Below, piece after piece: positions 33,153 through 42,678 of a stretch of DNA of 64,000 bases. Position numbers and translations under genes: made by a program. The DNA comes from Prochlorococcus marinus XMU1402 (GTDB lineage: Bacteria > Cyanobacteriota > Cyanobacteriia > PCC-6307 > Cyanobiaceae), in contig NZ_JAAORD010000002.1 of NCBI RefSeq assembly GCF_017696205.1, forward strand, positions 124,001 to 188,000, read 5' to 3'. Under the pieces are notes generated by a model. It saw nothing but the letters and a program-made list of their open reading frames with translations. It made no database searches and was not told the origin of the DNA. Positions within the stretch are counted from its first letter, which is position 1. Each line of letters opens with the position of its first letter.

Positions 33153-34364
33153 GTGCAGCATTCTGTATTGGTTGTTGGTGGTGGAAAATGGCAAATACCA
33201 CTTTTACAAAAACTAAAACAATATGGTTTTTATGTTATTTGCACAAATTTATTAGATAATTCACCGGGATTTAAATATTCTGATAAATCTTATGTATTAG
33301 ACATTAGAGATAAAGAATCTAATTTGGAAATTGCTAAAAAGCATAATATATTAATGGCTTTTACTGATCAAACAGATATTGCTGTTCCAACAGTAGCTTA
33401 TATAAATGAAAAACTTTCTTTAGATGGAGTAGGAATTGATGTTGCTGATTTATTTACTGATAAATATAAAATGCGACAACAATTAAAAGCTCCAGGATTA
33501 TTTCATCCAAAATTTAGATTATGTAAAAGTGAAAATGAATTACAAGATTTCTACGAATCCATCAAATCAGATGTAATTATCAAACCAGTTGACTCTCAAT
33601 CCAGCAGAGGAGTTTATGTCATTAAAGAAAATGAAAAAATTGATCATATATTCGCAAATTCACTAAAATACTCAAGAAAAAAAGCTTTGATAGTTGAAGA
33701 ATTTATAAATGGTATAGAAATAACTGTAGAGGGTTTTAAAGGCAGAAATAAGTCTCATAATACGTTATGTGTCTCAAGGAAATCTCATTTTCCTCATACT
33801 TTTGGAGTCGCAAATTCATTAACATATGAACCAAGTTTTGACTGGATTGACAGGTCAAAAATAGCTACTATAAATGATCTAATATATGAAATGCTTCCAT
33901 TTGGGTTAACACATACAGAATATATTTTTTCGAAAAAAAAACTCTATCTAGTAGAAGCAGCAATTCGAGGAGGAGGTACTAATGTATCCTCTCACATAGT
34001 TCCCTCATTAACTGGCTGTGACTATCTATCTACTTTTATTGAAGAATCATTATTCAGAATTGACCTAAAGTCATCTAATAATAAATACATCCCTAGGAAA
34101 TATTCATATGCATTACTTGAATTCTTAGAAATTGCCCCTGGAATATTAAGTTCATTTAATATAAATCGAAAAAAAATAATGAAAAATTTAAATATACTAG
34201 ACTTTGATATAAAGTTGAAACCTAACCATAAAATCAATTTACCCTGTGATGATAGTTCTAGATTGGGTTATTACATTGGAGTATCAAATTCAAAGGAAGA
34301 ATTGAATAAATTAAAACAACATGTTATTGAAAATATAAAGTTAAACTATGATTTTAAAATTTAA
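33153..34364 (+). CDS. ATP-grasp superfamily ligase
   Basis: 403 residues. An N-terminal pre-ATP-grasp domain opens VLVVGGGKWQIPLLQKL (5-21). The ATP-grasp core has IIKPVDSQSSRGVYVI (about 145-160), VEEFINGIEITVEG, and the magnesium/phosphate segment LVEAAIRGGGTNVSSH (about 265-280). Such enzymes join a carboxylate to an amine or thiol through an acyl phosphate. GTG start, two bases after the sulfotransferase-like gene. The stop overlaps the convergent dehydratase gene by four bases (34361-34364). Possibly it attaches an amino acid to the product of the cyclase pathway. Inference only. Confidence 0.85.
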   Translation: MQHSVLVVGGGKWQIPLLQKLKQYGFYVICTNLLDNSPGFKYSDKSYVLDIRDKESNLEIAKKHNILMAFTDQTDIAVPTVAYINEKLSLDGVGIDVADLFTDKYKMRQQLKAPGLFHPKFRLCKSENELQDFYESIKSDVIIKPVDSQSSRGVYVIKENEKIDHIFANSLKYSRKKALIVEEFINGIEITVEGFKGRNKSHNTLCVSRKSHFPHTFGVANSLTYEPSFDWIDRSKIATINDLIYEMLPFGLTHTEYIFSKKKLYLVEAAIRGGGTNVSSHIVPSLTGCDYLSTFIEESLFRIDLKSSNNKYIPRKYSYALLEFLEIAPGILSSFNINRKKIMKNLNILDFDIKLKPNHKINLPCDDSSRLGYYIGVSNSKEELNKLKQHVIENIKLNYDFKI

Positions 34365-36232
34365 TTAATAGTTTTAATTTCCCATTCTGGAACCATTTCT
34401 TTTAGACATTTGATAGCATCATTTTTATTGTTTTTACTAATGTGTAATTTAATTTTTTGTATAGCTTCTTCAATTTCTTCATAAGGCAATAAACTTTCAA
34501 TTGCCTTGTATATTAATGGATGTTGAGTTCTAATACTTTTTCCACTTATAAGTAGTTCTTCGTAAAGCTTTTCACCAGGTCTAAGACCAATTTCAATTAT
34601 ATCTATATCTCCATGTGGATTAGTTGAATCTTTTATGATCTTCCCATTTAATTTCGCCATCTGATAAGCAAGATCAATTATTTTTACAGGTTTACCCATA
34701 TCTAACAAGAAGACATCTCCTCCCTTAGCTAAAGATTGAACTTGAAGCACTAGACCAACAGCTTCTTCAATTGTCATAAAGTATCTTATGACTTTTTTAT
34801 CGGTAATTGTAATGGGACCTCCTTGTGAGATTTGTTTCTGAAATAAAGGTACAACTGATCCTGATGATCCAATTACATTTCCAAATCTAACAATGGAGAA
34901 GGAACATTCTTTTTTTAATTTATCACTAGCTTGCACTATTAATTCAGCTGCCCTTTTTGTAGCTCCCATAGTATTTGTAGGCCTAACAGCTTTATCACTA
35001 GATATCAATAAAAAGTTTTCGATATTATTTTTAAGTGATAATTGACATAATTTATATGTATTAATAAGATTATTTTCTATTCCTGATAATTGATTCTCTT
35101 CCACAATTGGCACATGTTTATATGCAGCAGCATGAAAGATTACTTGAACATTATATTTATTCATTAAGTTATCAACAAATACATCATGAGAAATATCACC
35201 AAGAATATATACAACTTCTGTTAAACAATTAGAAGAATATTTTTTTAGTTTATGGATTAGATCGTATAAGGAAGATTCATTTCTTTCTATTATTATCAAT
35301 TTTTTTGGTAAGTAATTTAGTAATTGCAAACATAATTCACTTCCGATAGACCCACCACCACCTGTAATCATTATTATTTTCGAATTTATACCTTTTTGAA
35401 TAAGTTTAACTTCTTTTTTAGCAACATCTCTTCTAAGTAAATCATTTATATTGACAGGCTTTAGATTTTCTACTATCAGTTGACCGGATGCTATTTCTGC
35501 GAGAGTTGGGACTTCAAGTATAGAAACAGTAACCTCATTAAGACTGTTAACTATTCTTTTTTTATCTTTTAATTTTATTAAAGGCATAGCTAAAAGAACT
35601 TTTTCTATCTTTTTACTTTTTATAAATTGATTTAAGTTTTTTGGTGATATTATCTTTATGCCATCTATTTCATTACCCCATAGTTGAGGATCATCATCTA
35701 CAAAGGCAATTATCCTATCTAATCTTGCAATTTTTAATGATTTTGAAAGTATAACTCCTGCATTTCCAGCACCATATATCACAGTATTTGATCTACGTCT
35801 TTTAATAAAAAAAATACTTTGTAGCCAATCTCTAATAAGAAATCTTGATAAACTCATTAAAGATGTTGATGTAAGCCAAATCCAAATCCAAATTGATAAA
35901 TCAGGAATAGCTTTCCCAAATATAATTCCAAAAATATATGTAAAGAAAAATGATATTAATAATCTAAAAGATAAAAGATAAACTGATTTACTTCCGAGAT
36001 ATCTTGTAAGACTCCTATAATTTCCTAAAATAAATAATATTGGGATACATATTGCAGGTGATATTAGTAACCATTGGTAAGAATTTAATTGTTCACCCTG
36101 AATTAAAAATCTACTGTAATTTGGATATATAGCAGCAATTATTAGTAATATATCAAGAAAAAGAATAAGTATTCTTCTGTAAAATTGAGGTAAGGAAAGG
36201 AGTTTACGTTGTAATGAAATATTAAAGTTCAT
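34361..36232 (-). CDS. pglF: Membrane UDP-HexNAc 4,6-dehydratase (PglF/FlaA1/WbpM/CapD family)
   Basis: 623 residues: four N-terminal transmembrane helices (about 20-135), a CoA-binding-like domain (VIYGAGNAGVILSKSL near 151-166), then the NAD-binding dehydratase domain. The second loop is ITGGGGSIGSELCLQL near 288-303. The catalytic segment SSDKAVRPTNTMGATKRA has Met where short-chain enzymes have Tyr, as is normal in this family. It oxidises and dehydrates UDP-GlcNAc to the 4-keto-6-deoxy sugar. With the downstream-acting aminotransferase, acetyltransferase and PglC-type transferase encoded just upstream, it forms a bacillosamine-like route. Last gene of the long leftward operon. Confidence 0.88.
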   Translation of the reverse strand: MNFNISLQRKLLSLPQFYRRILILFLDILLIIAAIYPNYSRFLIQGEQLNSYQWLLISPAICIPILFILGNYRSLTRYLGSKSVYLLSFRLLISFFFTYIFGIIFGKAIPDLSIWIWIWLTSTSLMSLSRFLIRDWLQSIFFIKRRRSNTVIYGAGNAGVILSKSLKIARLDRIIAFVDDDPQLWGNEIDGIKIISPKNLNQFIKSKKIEKVLLAMPLIKLKDKKRIVNSLNEVTVSILEVPTLAEIASGQLIVENLKPVNINDLLRRDVAKKEVKLIQKGINSKIIMITGGGGSIGSELCLQLLNYLPKKLIIIERNESSLYDLIHKLKKYSSNCLTEVVYILGDISHDVFVDNLMNKYNVQVIFHAAAYKHVPIVEENQLSGIENNLINTYKLCQLSLKNNIENFLLISSDKAVRPTNTMGATKRAAELIVQASDKLKKECSFSIVRFGNVIGSSGSVVPLFQKQISQGGPITITDKKVIRYFMTIEEAVGLVLQVQSLAKGGDVFLLDMGKPVKIIDLAYQMAKLNGKIIKDSTNPHGDIDIIEIGLRPGEKLYEELLISGKSIRTQHPLIYKAIESLLPYEEIEEAIQKIKLHISKNNKNDAIKCLKEMVPEWEIKTIN

Positions 36233-36253
36233 TTCTTGTCAATTTTTTTCATA

Positions 36254-37432
36254 TTAATTTGAAGCACTTTTTAGTACATTTTTGATATTTTCAGCATATT
36301 CATGCATTTCTTCAATACTTATAAGCGGATCAACAAGAAAAGATAAACTTGTCTCCCCAAGATTTCTAGCATTATTTAATCTTTTGGAGGGTTGCATATT
36401 AAGTTTCTTGAAGCATTTCTCCATATATATTTCTCCACAGCTACCAGCGAATACTGGAAATCCTGCCTCAGTCAATGTATTTATTATTCTATCTCTGCTC
36501 CAATCTTTAGACAATTTATCTTCTTTTATATAGGCGTAAAACTTATACCAAGCATGTTTAACTGATTTAGGTGGCATTGGTATCCTTACAAGATCCAATG
36601 TATTTAAAATTGAAGAAATTATTAAAGCATTTCTCTCTCTAATTTTTTGTGTTTCATCTAGTTTTTTTAACTGTATTCGACCAATACTTGCTTGTAACTC
36701 TGTCATCCTATAATTTGAACCAAGATCTTCATGTAGAAATTTATATCCAGTAGAATATTGTTGATTAAATACAGCCTTATATGACTTGCCATGATCTTTA
36801 TATGACCAAATTTTTTCGTAAATTTCCTGATCATTTGTTGTAATCATTCCACCTTCCCCTGCGGTAGAAATTATCTTATCTTGACAAAAGCTCCAGCAAC
36901 TTAGATGCCCAAAACTTCCAACTGATCTATAAACATCTCGAAATTTAATTTTAGCGCCATGCGCTTGTGAACAATCTTCAACAAGATATAGCCTATTATT
37001 TTTTGCAATTTTGCAAATATTCTCCATATCTGCAGGCCAGCCTCCTATATGGACAACTGCAATAGCTTTTGTATTTTTTGTAATAAGTGGTTCTATCGCT
37101 GATGGACTTATACATCCTGTATTTATATCGACATCAGCAAAAATTATTTTCGCTCCTAAATTAATTGCTGCCATTGAAGTGGCTATAAAAGTTCGAGGCG
37201 TTGTAATAATTTCATCTCCCTCTTTAATACCAATTGCCCTATAACCAGCTTCTAAAGCCATTGTCCCATTAGCTAAAGCTACCCCAAATTTTGAGCCAAT
37301 ATATTTTGCAAATTCTTTTTCAAAAGCTTTACATTCGCTACCGGTCCAATAATTAACTTTTCCTGAGGATAAAACATTCAATGCTGCTTCTATTTCAGCT
37401 TTTGTGTATTTAGGCCATCTATTTAACTTCAT
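36254..37432 (-). CDS. DegT/DnrJ/EryC1 aminotransferase
   Basis: PLP aminotransferase of 392 residues from the ATG at 37430-37432. The frame also runs 13 codons upstream into the preceding gene, but the internal ATG opens MKLNRWPKYTKAEIEAA, the normal family start, four bases after the previous stop. The PLP lysine is in WSFCQDKIISTAGEGG (about 180-195); VEDCSQAHGA holds the cofactor aspartate. Lying between the PglF-type dehydratase and PglD/NeuD acetyltransferase genes, it probably aminates C4 of the keto sugar (PglE role). The substrate is inferred from context. Confidence 0.88.
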   Translation of the reverse strand: MKLNRWPKYTKAEIEAALNVLSSGKVNYWTGSECKAFEKEFAKYIGSKFGVALANGTMALEAGYRAIGIKEGDEIITTPRTFIATSMAAINLGAKIIFADVDINTGCISPSAIEPLITKNTKAIAVVHIGGWPADMENICKIAKNNRLYLVEDCSQAHGAKIKFRDVYRSVGSFGHLSCWSFCQDKIISTAGEGGMITTNDQEIYEKIWSYKDHGKSYKAVFNQQYSTGYKFLHEDLGSNYRMTELQASIGRIQLKKLDETQKIRERNALIISSILNTLDLVRIPMPPKSVKHAWYKFYAYIKEDKLSKDWSRDRIINTLTEAGFPVFAGSCGEIYMEKCFKKLNMQPSKRLNNARNLGETSLSFLVDPLISIEEMHEYAENIKNVLKSASN

Positions 37433-37436
37433 AGAA

Positions 37437-38075
37437 TTAATTTTTAATCTTTGCTGGGACTCCAATCGCATTCACGGAGTTTGGAATATTACTTATAACA
37501 GCTGCATTAGCTCCGATTTTGACATCAGAACCAATAGTAATGTTTTCAATAACAGAAGCTCCGATTCCTATCCAAGATCTATCTCCAATATGTACAGATC
37601 CCGCAATATTTACTCCTGGTGCTATATGAACACCATGACCTAAAAATGAATCGTGATCTATAGAGCATGAATTATTAATAATTAATCCTTTACCACCTTT
37701 GACCCCAGTCTGAATAGTTGATTGGGAAAGTACTATTGAACCTATCCCTAATGATGCAGATTTAGAAACCCAAGCAGTTGGATGAATTATGATGGGAATT
37801 TCATATTTAAGATTTTCTAATTGATCTATTAATTTTAGTCTTCTTTCAGAGTCCCCTATTGCTACAAAAGCATATTTAAAATTTGATCTGAATTGTTTAT
37901 CAAAAATTTGATCTGTTGTTCCTAGTATATTTTTTGTTTTTGAAAAAAATGTTTTTGTATTATTATTAAAATTGTCATCTAGATAAGCTATCTCATTAAA
38001 AATCTCGAGCTCTATTAAAGTATCTTCAATCACATTCGAATGGCCTCCAGCCCCGATAATAATAATTTTCTTCAT
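37437..38075 (-). CDS. pglD: NeuD/PglD family sugar O/N-acetyltransferase
   Basis: 212 residues. A Rossmann-like N-terminal domain (IIIIGAGGHSNVIEDTL, 4-20) is followed by a left-handed beta-helix of hexapeptide repeats. IINNSCSIDHDSFLGHGVHI near 132-151 bears the catalytic His pair, and the end NAIGVPAKIKN is typical. It acetylates the 4-amino group of a UDP-aminosugar with acetyl-CoA in PglD, or a sialic acid in NeuD. Neighbouring dehydratase, aminotransferase and PglC-type genes favour PglD. Confidence 0.85.
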   Translation of the reverse strand: MKKIIIIGAGGHSNVIEDTLIELEIFNEIAYLDDNFNNNTKTFFSKTKNILGTTDQIFDKQFRSNFKYAFVAIGDSERRLKLIDQLENLKYEIPIIIHPTAWVSKSASLGIGSIVLSQSTIQTGVKGGKGLIINNSCSIDHDSFLGHGVHIAPGVNIAGSVHIGDRSWIGIGASVIENITIGSDVKIGANAAVISNIPNSVNAIGVPAKIKN

Positions 38076-38121
38076 GTAATTAAATTAACATGAACTATAT
38101 GATAATTAGAACTAATATAAT

Positions 38122-38826
38122 TCATGATTCCAAGCAAAAAGAAAGTATGAAAGCTTCTGCAAATTCTTTATTTACATGAACCCCTCTTAATTTTGCTAAT
38201 GCTTTTATAGCTTCAATAGATCTTGGCGAAGATGAATTTGTTAATTGACTTTGATAAAACTCCATTGCTTTTAATTTATAATTTATATATTTTGATATAT
38301 CAATATAAAAATTAGGAGTAAATTGAGAAAAGTTGGAAGGTTCTATTGGAAGATTAGTCTCTGAAAGTACTTCATAAGAAAGAACTAATCTTACACTTTT
38401 ATTAATAGGTAGATATGGTCTAAGATTTACAGATAATGCATAGTTAATAATTTCATGATCTTTATGCATATCGCCCTTCCAAGGCATAAAAATAACAGTT
38501 GGGTTTATTTGACTTAGTACTGATTTTATTTCCTCATTTACTTTATAAATAGGCAAATCTGGAAGACAAACTGCTGGTAGATTTCCATAGATTGTTCTTT
38601 TTATTCCTAAATAAGATGAAGAATTTTCACATTCATTATGAATTGAATCCCATAAATCTTTTGGCCAGATTGGATGAATTCCATCTCCATGTCCTGTAAC
38701 AATATATAGAGTAATATCTAAACCTCTATCTGCAAGAAATTTTATTGTTCCTCCACAACCTAAAACTTCATCGTCACAATGAGGAGCTACTATTAAAACT
38801 CTGTCATTTTGTCTGAAAATAGACAT
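38122..38826 (-). CDS. PIG-L family deacetylase
   Basis: Zinc-dependent N-deacetylase, 234 residues. The metal motif is VAPHCDDEVLGCGG (13-26), a variant of the usual AHPDDE with Cys for Pro. The distal His is in MHKDHEII (about 137-144). Family substrates are N-acetylglucosaminyl lipids or sugars, as in LmbE and BshB. It is two bases downstream of the initiating sugar transferase gene. It may deacetylate the lipid-linked first sugar or a nucleotide-sugar intermediate. Substrate inferred. Confidence 0.85.
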   Translation of the reverse strand: MSIFRQNDRVLIVAPHCDDEVLGCGGTIKFLADRGLDITLYIVTGHGDGIHPIWPKDLWDSIHNECENSSSYLGIKRTIYGNLPAVCLPDLPIYKVNEEIKSVLSQINPTVIFMPWKGDMHKDHEIINYALSVNLRPYLPINKSVRLVLSYEVLSETNLPIEPSNFSQFTPNFYIDISKYINYKLKAMEFYQSQLTNSSSPRSIEAIKALAKLRGVHVNKEFAEAFILSFCLES

Positions 38827-38828
38827 TT

Positions 38829-39395
38829 CTAAAGACTTATTCCTTGCTTATTATTTACTGCTCTTTTGTATATTGCAACAAAAGTCTTAAGCATAATTAT
38901 TAAATCTAGGTATATTGATTTATTTCTCACATAGAAAATATCAAAAACCAGCTTTTCTTTATGCGATCTAATCTTCCCTTCTCCATATACTTGGGCTAAT
39001 CCAGTTAGGCCAGGCGGATAAATATGCCTCTCATTAAAATATTTTTTCATTACTCTTGAGTTAAAACAATTAGAGGGTAAAGGTCTTGCTCCTATCAATT
39101 CCATTGATCCATTGATTAAATTTATTATTTGAGGTATTTCATCTAGGCTTGATCTTCTTAATAAACTTCCAATTTTTGTAATTCTTTTTTTATCGTCCAT
39201 TGTCCCGTGTCTCATTGTTCTAAATTTATAAACAATAAAGGGGATACCATTTTGACCAATTCTTTTGCTTTTATAAATTACTGGCCATCCCTGAAATAAT
39301 ATACAAATACAAGATATAAATAAAAAGATTGGAGAAAATATGATGAAAATAATACAGAAAAAAATTTTTTTAACGTAAGGCATCAAGTATTTCAT
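38829..39395 (-). CDS. pglC: Initiating phosphoglycosyl transferase (PglC-type small sugar transferase)
   Basis: 188 residues, the size of monotopic PglC enzymes. One N-terminal re-entrant hydrophobic segment (about 9-35) is followed by YKFRTMRHGTMDD, a LLRRSSLDEIPQIINLINGS segment with the catalytic Asp-Glu, and GARPLPS. It transfers a sugar-1-phosphate from a UDP-sugar to undecaprenyl phosphate, starting repeat-unit assembly at the inner membrane. Context predicts a diamino-dideoxy sugar as donor. Well conserved; confident. Confidence 0.9.
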   Translation of the reverse strand: MKYLMPYVKKIFFCIIFIIFSPIFLFISCICILFQGWPVIYKSKRIGQNGIPFIVYKFRTMRHGTMDDKKRITKIGSLLRRSSLDEIPQIINLINGSMELIGARPLPSNCFNSRVMKKYFNERHIYPPGLTGLAQVYGEGKIRSHKEKLVFDIFYVRNKSIYLDLIIMLKTFVAIYKRAVNNKQGISL

Positions 39396-39408
39396 TAATC
39401 AATATATT

Positions 39409-40368
39409 TTAGAAAGCATCATGATTAAGCATACTTGTTTTGGTAAGAAGTTCTTCAGGGAAATCTAATTTATTTAATTTATTTGTTATGTAAAAACCTC
39501 TATAAAAGATAGGACCATTTTCAATCATTCCTGATTTTATTGCATTTCTAATTTCTGCCCTATTTTTTTGAGATATCCACATTTGGCACTTTATTAGTTT
39601 TTTGTTCTTCCATATCGAATTAACCAAATCCGATAAAATAATTTTTAATTGAAAAAAATCAATCTGATTAAAATGCAAAGCACAATAAATACTTTCAAAT
39701 TGATCTTCTTGAAATCCTAAGAATGAGACAATTTTAGAATTTTTTTTAATTAAACAATAAATAACTTTATTATTTCTAGTTAATCTTTTTTTTAACGAAT
39801 TGGTATCATAATCAACAATTGACTCATATAAGCTTGAATATAATAGGCAAAGATTATTTAATTTATTAATCTGAATATTAGAATTATTAAAAATATCTAT
39901 ATTATATCCATTAGTATCTTGACTATTTTTTTTAAAATTTATACCAAAACTATATTCAAAAGTTGTTTGAGGAAATAAAGGATGAAAATTATTATCTTTT
40001 AGACAACTTAACAAATTTATTTTGTTTGGCCATGCATATAATAATGATATATTGGATACCTTTAGATAATCTAAGGTTGAATTCATAAGTTTTTGATATA
40101 GTCCCTTTCCCCTATATTTTTCATTAATGAAGGTGCTAAATCTAAATGCAATTTTTTTATCTTTTAATCCCTTTAAAGGATGCTGAGATATTCCTATATG
40201 CCCAATTATCTCATTAGAATCATTTTTAGCTATTTGGCTATGAAATATTTTGTTATCTAAAAAAGTTTTAATATACTGGTCTATTGTAATTTCGCGACCA
40301 AAAGCATTTTTATAGTGGTAAGTAATTTCTTCTAAATCATTAAAATTTACTTGTTGGGTTTTTAACAT
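39409..40368 (-). CDS. GNAT-family N-acetyltransferase
   Basis: 319 residues. The N-terminal half holds the GNAT core: IIGHIGISQHPL and the acetyl-CoA loop NEKYRGKGLYQKLMN (about 87-101). The C-terminal half is a second, diverged domain that resembles a non-catalytic GNAT repeat (YCLIKKNSKIVSFLGFQED). It overlaps the upstream glycosyltransferase gene by one base. A likely role is acetylation of an amino sugar in the repeat unit. It might supply the missing PseH activity, but nothing proves it. Confidence 0.72.
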   Translation of the reverse strand: MLKTQQVNFNDLEEITYHYKNAFGREITIDQYIKTFLDNKIFHSQIAKNDSNEIIGHIGISQHPLKGLKDKKIAFRFSTFINEKYRGKGLYQKLMNSTLDYLKVSNISLLYAWPNKINLLSCLKDNNFHPLFPQTTFEYSFGINFKKNSQDTNGYNIDIFNNSNIQINKLNNLCLLYSSLYESIVDYDTNSLKKRLTRNNKVIYCLIKKNSKIVSFLGFQEDQFESIYCALHFNQIDFFQLKIILSDLVNSIWKNKKLIKCQMWISQKNRAEIRNAIKSGMIENGPIFYRGFYITNKLNKLDFPEELLTKTSMLNHDAF

Positions 40369-41504
40369 TAACTTAATAGAAAGATTTTTTTAAAAATATA
40401 AATGTATTCATTTAAGATTTTCATGGAATCATAATTTGCATAAGCATGAGATATGCATTTCATTCTTACTTCATTATATTCTTTTAAATCTAGTGAAAGA
40501 ATATACCTCAATAAGTAAGATGCAGTTTTAATATCATTCTCATTAAATATATAGTTTACTTTTGAACCTTCTAAAACATCTTTGCATCCTCTAATGTTTG
40601 ATGTAACAACTGGGACACCAAGAAATAGTGCTTCCTGAATAGATACATTCAAGCCTTCTCTTTTACTGGGAAGGAACATCACATCGAAATTCGAAATTTC
40701 ATTCTCAATTTTATCAGTAAAATTATTAAATTTCACATTAAAAATTTTCATTCTTTCAGCTTTTTTTCTGAAATAATTATAGGTTCCTGAACCATAACAG
40801 TTGAATTTATATTCACTTAATTCTTTAGCAACATTTAAAAGGGTTTCATATCCTTTATCTTTATTATAAGTAGCAACTGTTCCTATAATTTTTGATTTAT
40901 TTAAAACTTTCTTCTCTTTAAAGTATTGCTTTAATTTATTACTTTCTACTCCAACTCCTTTTACTAAAAATACATTTTTTTTTGAAAATAGCTTAAATAA
41001 CTTTGCGATTCTATAATCAAACCTATTTATCGTAATAATATAATTTGTGCTTAAAATGCACAAGAAAAATTCAATTATTAAAAATATTATTTTTCCAATA
41101 GAAAAAGTTTTTCCATAAAAACGAAAACCATGTACTTGATAAATTATTATAGGTTTACTTCTAAAATTGAAAATTTTAGAAATTCTCATTATATTGGATG
41201 CTATTGGAGTATGCACGTATATATATTTTATTTTTTTTTTATATATCAACTTATTAATTTTTAAAATTATGTTCAATAATTTTATTGGATTTAATAGCTC
41301 TTTCCAAGATCTAGGATAGTAAATTTCTACACTTTTATATTTTGACCATTTTGAATTAAGTTCATCTATATCCCGTGATCCAATAATTATATCTAGATCT
41401 AACTCTTTATCTAATTTATCGCAAATTGGGAACAGAAATCTATTTAATGTTATTGGTTTTGTAGTAGTAAAGAGTAGTCTATTCTTATGAACATTTTTCT
41501 CCAT
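40368..41504 (-). CDS. Glycosyltransferase family 4-like
   Basis: 378 residues, GT-B fold. The C-terminal domain has KSKIIGTVATYNKDKGYETL near 204-223 and the donor-binding PSKREGLNVSIQEALFLGVP near 279-298 with the Glu pair of GT4 enzymes. SNIRGCKDV follows. A hydrophobic stretch near 140-160 probably associates with the inner membrane. It is cotranscribed with the initiating transferase and Wzy-like genes, so it likely adds a repeat-unit sugar. Specificity unknown. Confidence 0.88.
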   Translation of the reverse strand: MEKNVHKNRLLFTTTKPITLNRFLFPICDKLDKELDLDIIIGSRDIDELNSKWSKYKSVEIYYPRSWKELLNPIKLLNIILKINKLIYKKKIKYIYVHTPIASNIMRISKIFNFRSKPIIIYQVHGFRFYGKTFSIGKIIFLIIEFFLCILSTNYIITINRFDYRIAKLFKLFSKKNVFLVKGVGVESNKLKQYFKEKKVLNKSKIIGTVATYNKDKGYETLLNVAKELSEYKFNCYGSGTYNYFRKKAERMKIFNVKFNNFTDKIENEISNFDVMFLPSKREGLNVSIQEALFLGVPVVTSNIRGCKDVLEGSKVNYIFNENDIKTASYLLRYILSLDLKEYNEVRMKCISHAYANYDSMKILNEYIYIFKKIFLLS

Positions 41505-41541
41505 TAATATATTATATGTTGTGTTCGTACCATTTTACACT

Positions 41542-42678
41542 TCAATCACAATTAGATCTTAATGATTCTCTTATTCTTTTATAACTTAAATATCTATTCC
41601 TTTTTAAACTTACAACTAAAGTCGGTAGAACAATCCATTTTTGCCTTGCTGCAATTCCAGGATTATAAACGATCAAAGGTAGAAGAAATAAAAGAATTAT
41701 TGAAAATAAAAAAAAGGGATTATTTGATATATTTTTAAAACTCTTTGGATCTTTAATTATATTAAATAAGTAAAAACAAATGAATAAAGTATTTACATAA
41801 TCTGCTAAGTATAAAGGACTGAAATTTATTGCAGGTAATGGAGTAAATAAAAAGAAAATAACTCTAAGTATATAATTTATATTTTCTTCCTTTGACGATG
41901 TGTTGACGAATCTTTCCTGTAATATGGAAATACTATCGAGGATATTCATATTTTCTATTGAGGCAAATTTTTGTATAAAAGGTACTAAAATCCAAAAAGT
42001 TAAAGTAATGATGAATAATAAAGTAAATCTTATGTATATATCTTTTTTCTTTTTGATTTGAAAAAAATAAAAAACAATATAAGCCAAGATCAGAGAAGCT
42101 CCTACGTGGGGCCTAATTAATAACAATATTATGGATGAAAGTAATATTTTAAAATTGATCTTTAGAGAATTATCATCTAATTGTATAAAAGAATATAAAG
42201 CATAATTTATTATCAAGAAATTAATAGAGTCTTTTCCTGGCGATAATGTCCAAAATGTTATTGATGGTAGGAAGCAAAATAATGCACTTGTAATACCTAT
42301 TTTATTAAGACCTCTCAAATCACATTTTTTAATAGCACAATATAGATAGCAACATCCTAATGCTCCTAAAAGGCCAAATAATGAATATAAAGCATATCCT
42401 TTTATACCTAAATACTTCCCACTAAAATCAACTATTCTTAATACGAATCCTGATCCTATCACTTCAGAATCTATTGCGTTTCCGCGAATATATGTATTCG
42501 CATCTGCGAAATCATTACTTGCATAAAAAATATAAAACAGCGAAAATATAGATCTATAAAAATAAATATATAAAGCTGTACTTAATTTTAAATTAAGTCC
42601 CTTAAGCAGAAAAATATAAATAGGTATAAGACTTATTGCTGTGATTAAATATTCTAAATACATAGTAATTTGTTCCAT
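41542..42678 (-). CDS. Multi-spanning membrane protein, probable Wzy-like O-antigen polymerase
   Basis: 378 residues with about ten transmembrane helices and no soluble domain. A large loop with SPGKDSINF near 152-160 precedes the second half, and IRPHVGASLIL provides an Arg-containing loop. Wzy-type polymerases are recognised mainly by such topology and location. The neighbours are GT4 genes. The first ATG is at 42678; another at 42663 would shorten the overlap with the upstream gene from 25 to 10 bases. An EpsG-like protein is the alternative. Confidence 0.65.
   Translation of the reverse strand: MEQITMYLEYLITAISLIPIYIFLLKGLNLKLSTALYIYFYRSIFSLFYIFYASNDFADANTYIRGNAIDSEVIGSGFVLRIVDFSGKYLGIKGYALYSLFGLLGALGCCYLYCAIKKCDLRGLNKIGITSALFCFLPSITFWTLSPGKDSINFLIINYALYSFIQLDDNSLKINFKILLSSIILLLIRPHVGASLILAYIVFYFFQIKKKKDIYIRFTLLFIITLTFWILVPFIQKFASIENMNILDSISILQERFVNTSSKEENINYILRVIFFLFTPLPAINFSPLYLADYVNTLFICFYLFNIIKDPKSFKNISNNPFFLFSIILLFLLPLIVYNPGIAARQKWIVLPTLVVSLKRNRYLSYKRIRESLRSNCD

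Noticed and set aside
29421-34364. Mycosporine-like amino acid (mysABC) cluster
   Set aside because: Cyclase, methyltransferase and ATP-grasp are present, but the interposed NeuA-like and sulfotransferase-like genes and the different cyclase signature do not fit a standard mys operon.
36254-37471. Start of the DegT aminotransferase at 37471
   Set aside because: That start would overlap the preceding acetyltransferase gene by 35 bases and add 13 residues not seen in the family; the ATG at 37430-37432 fits better.
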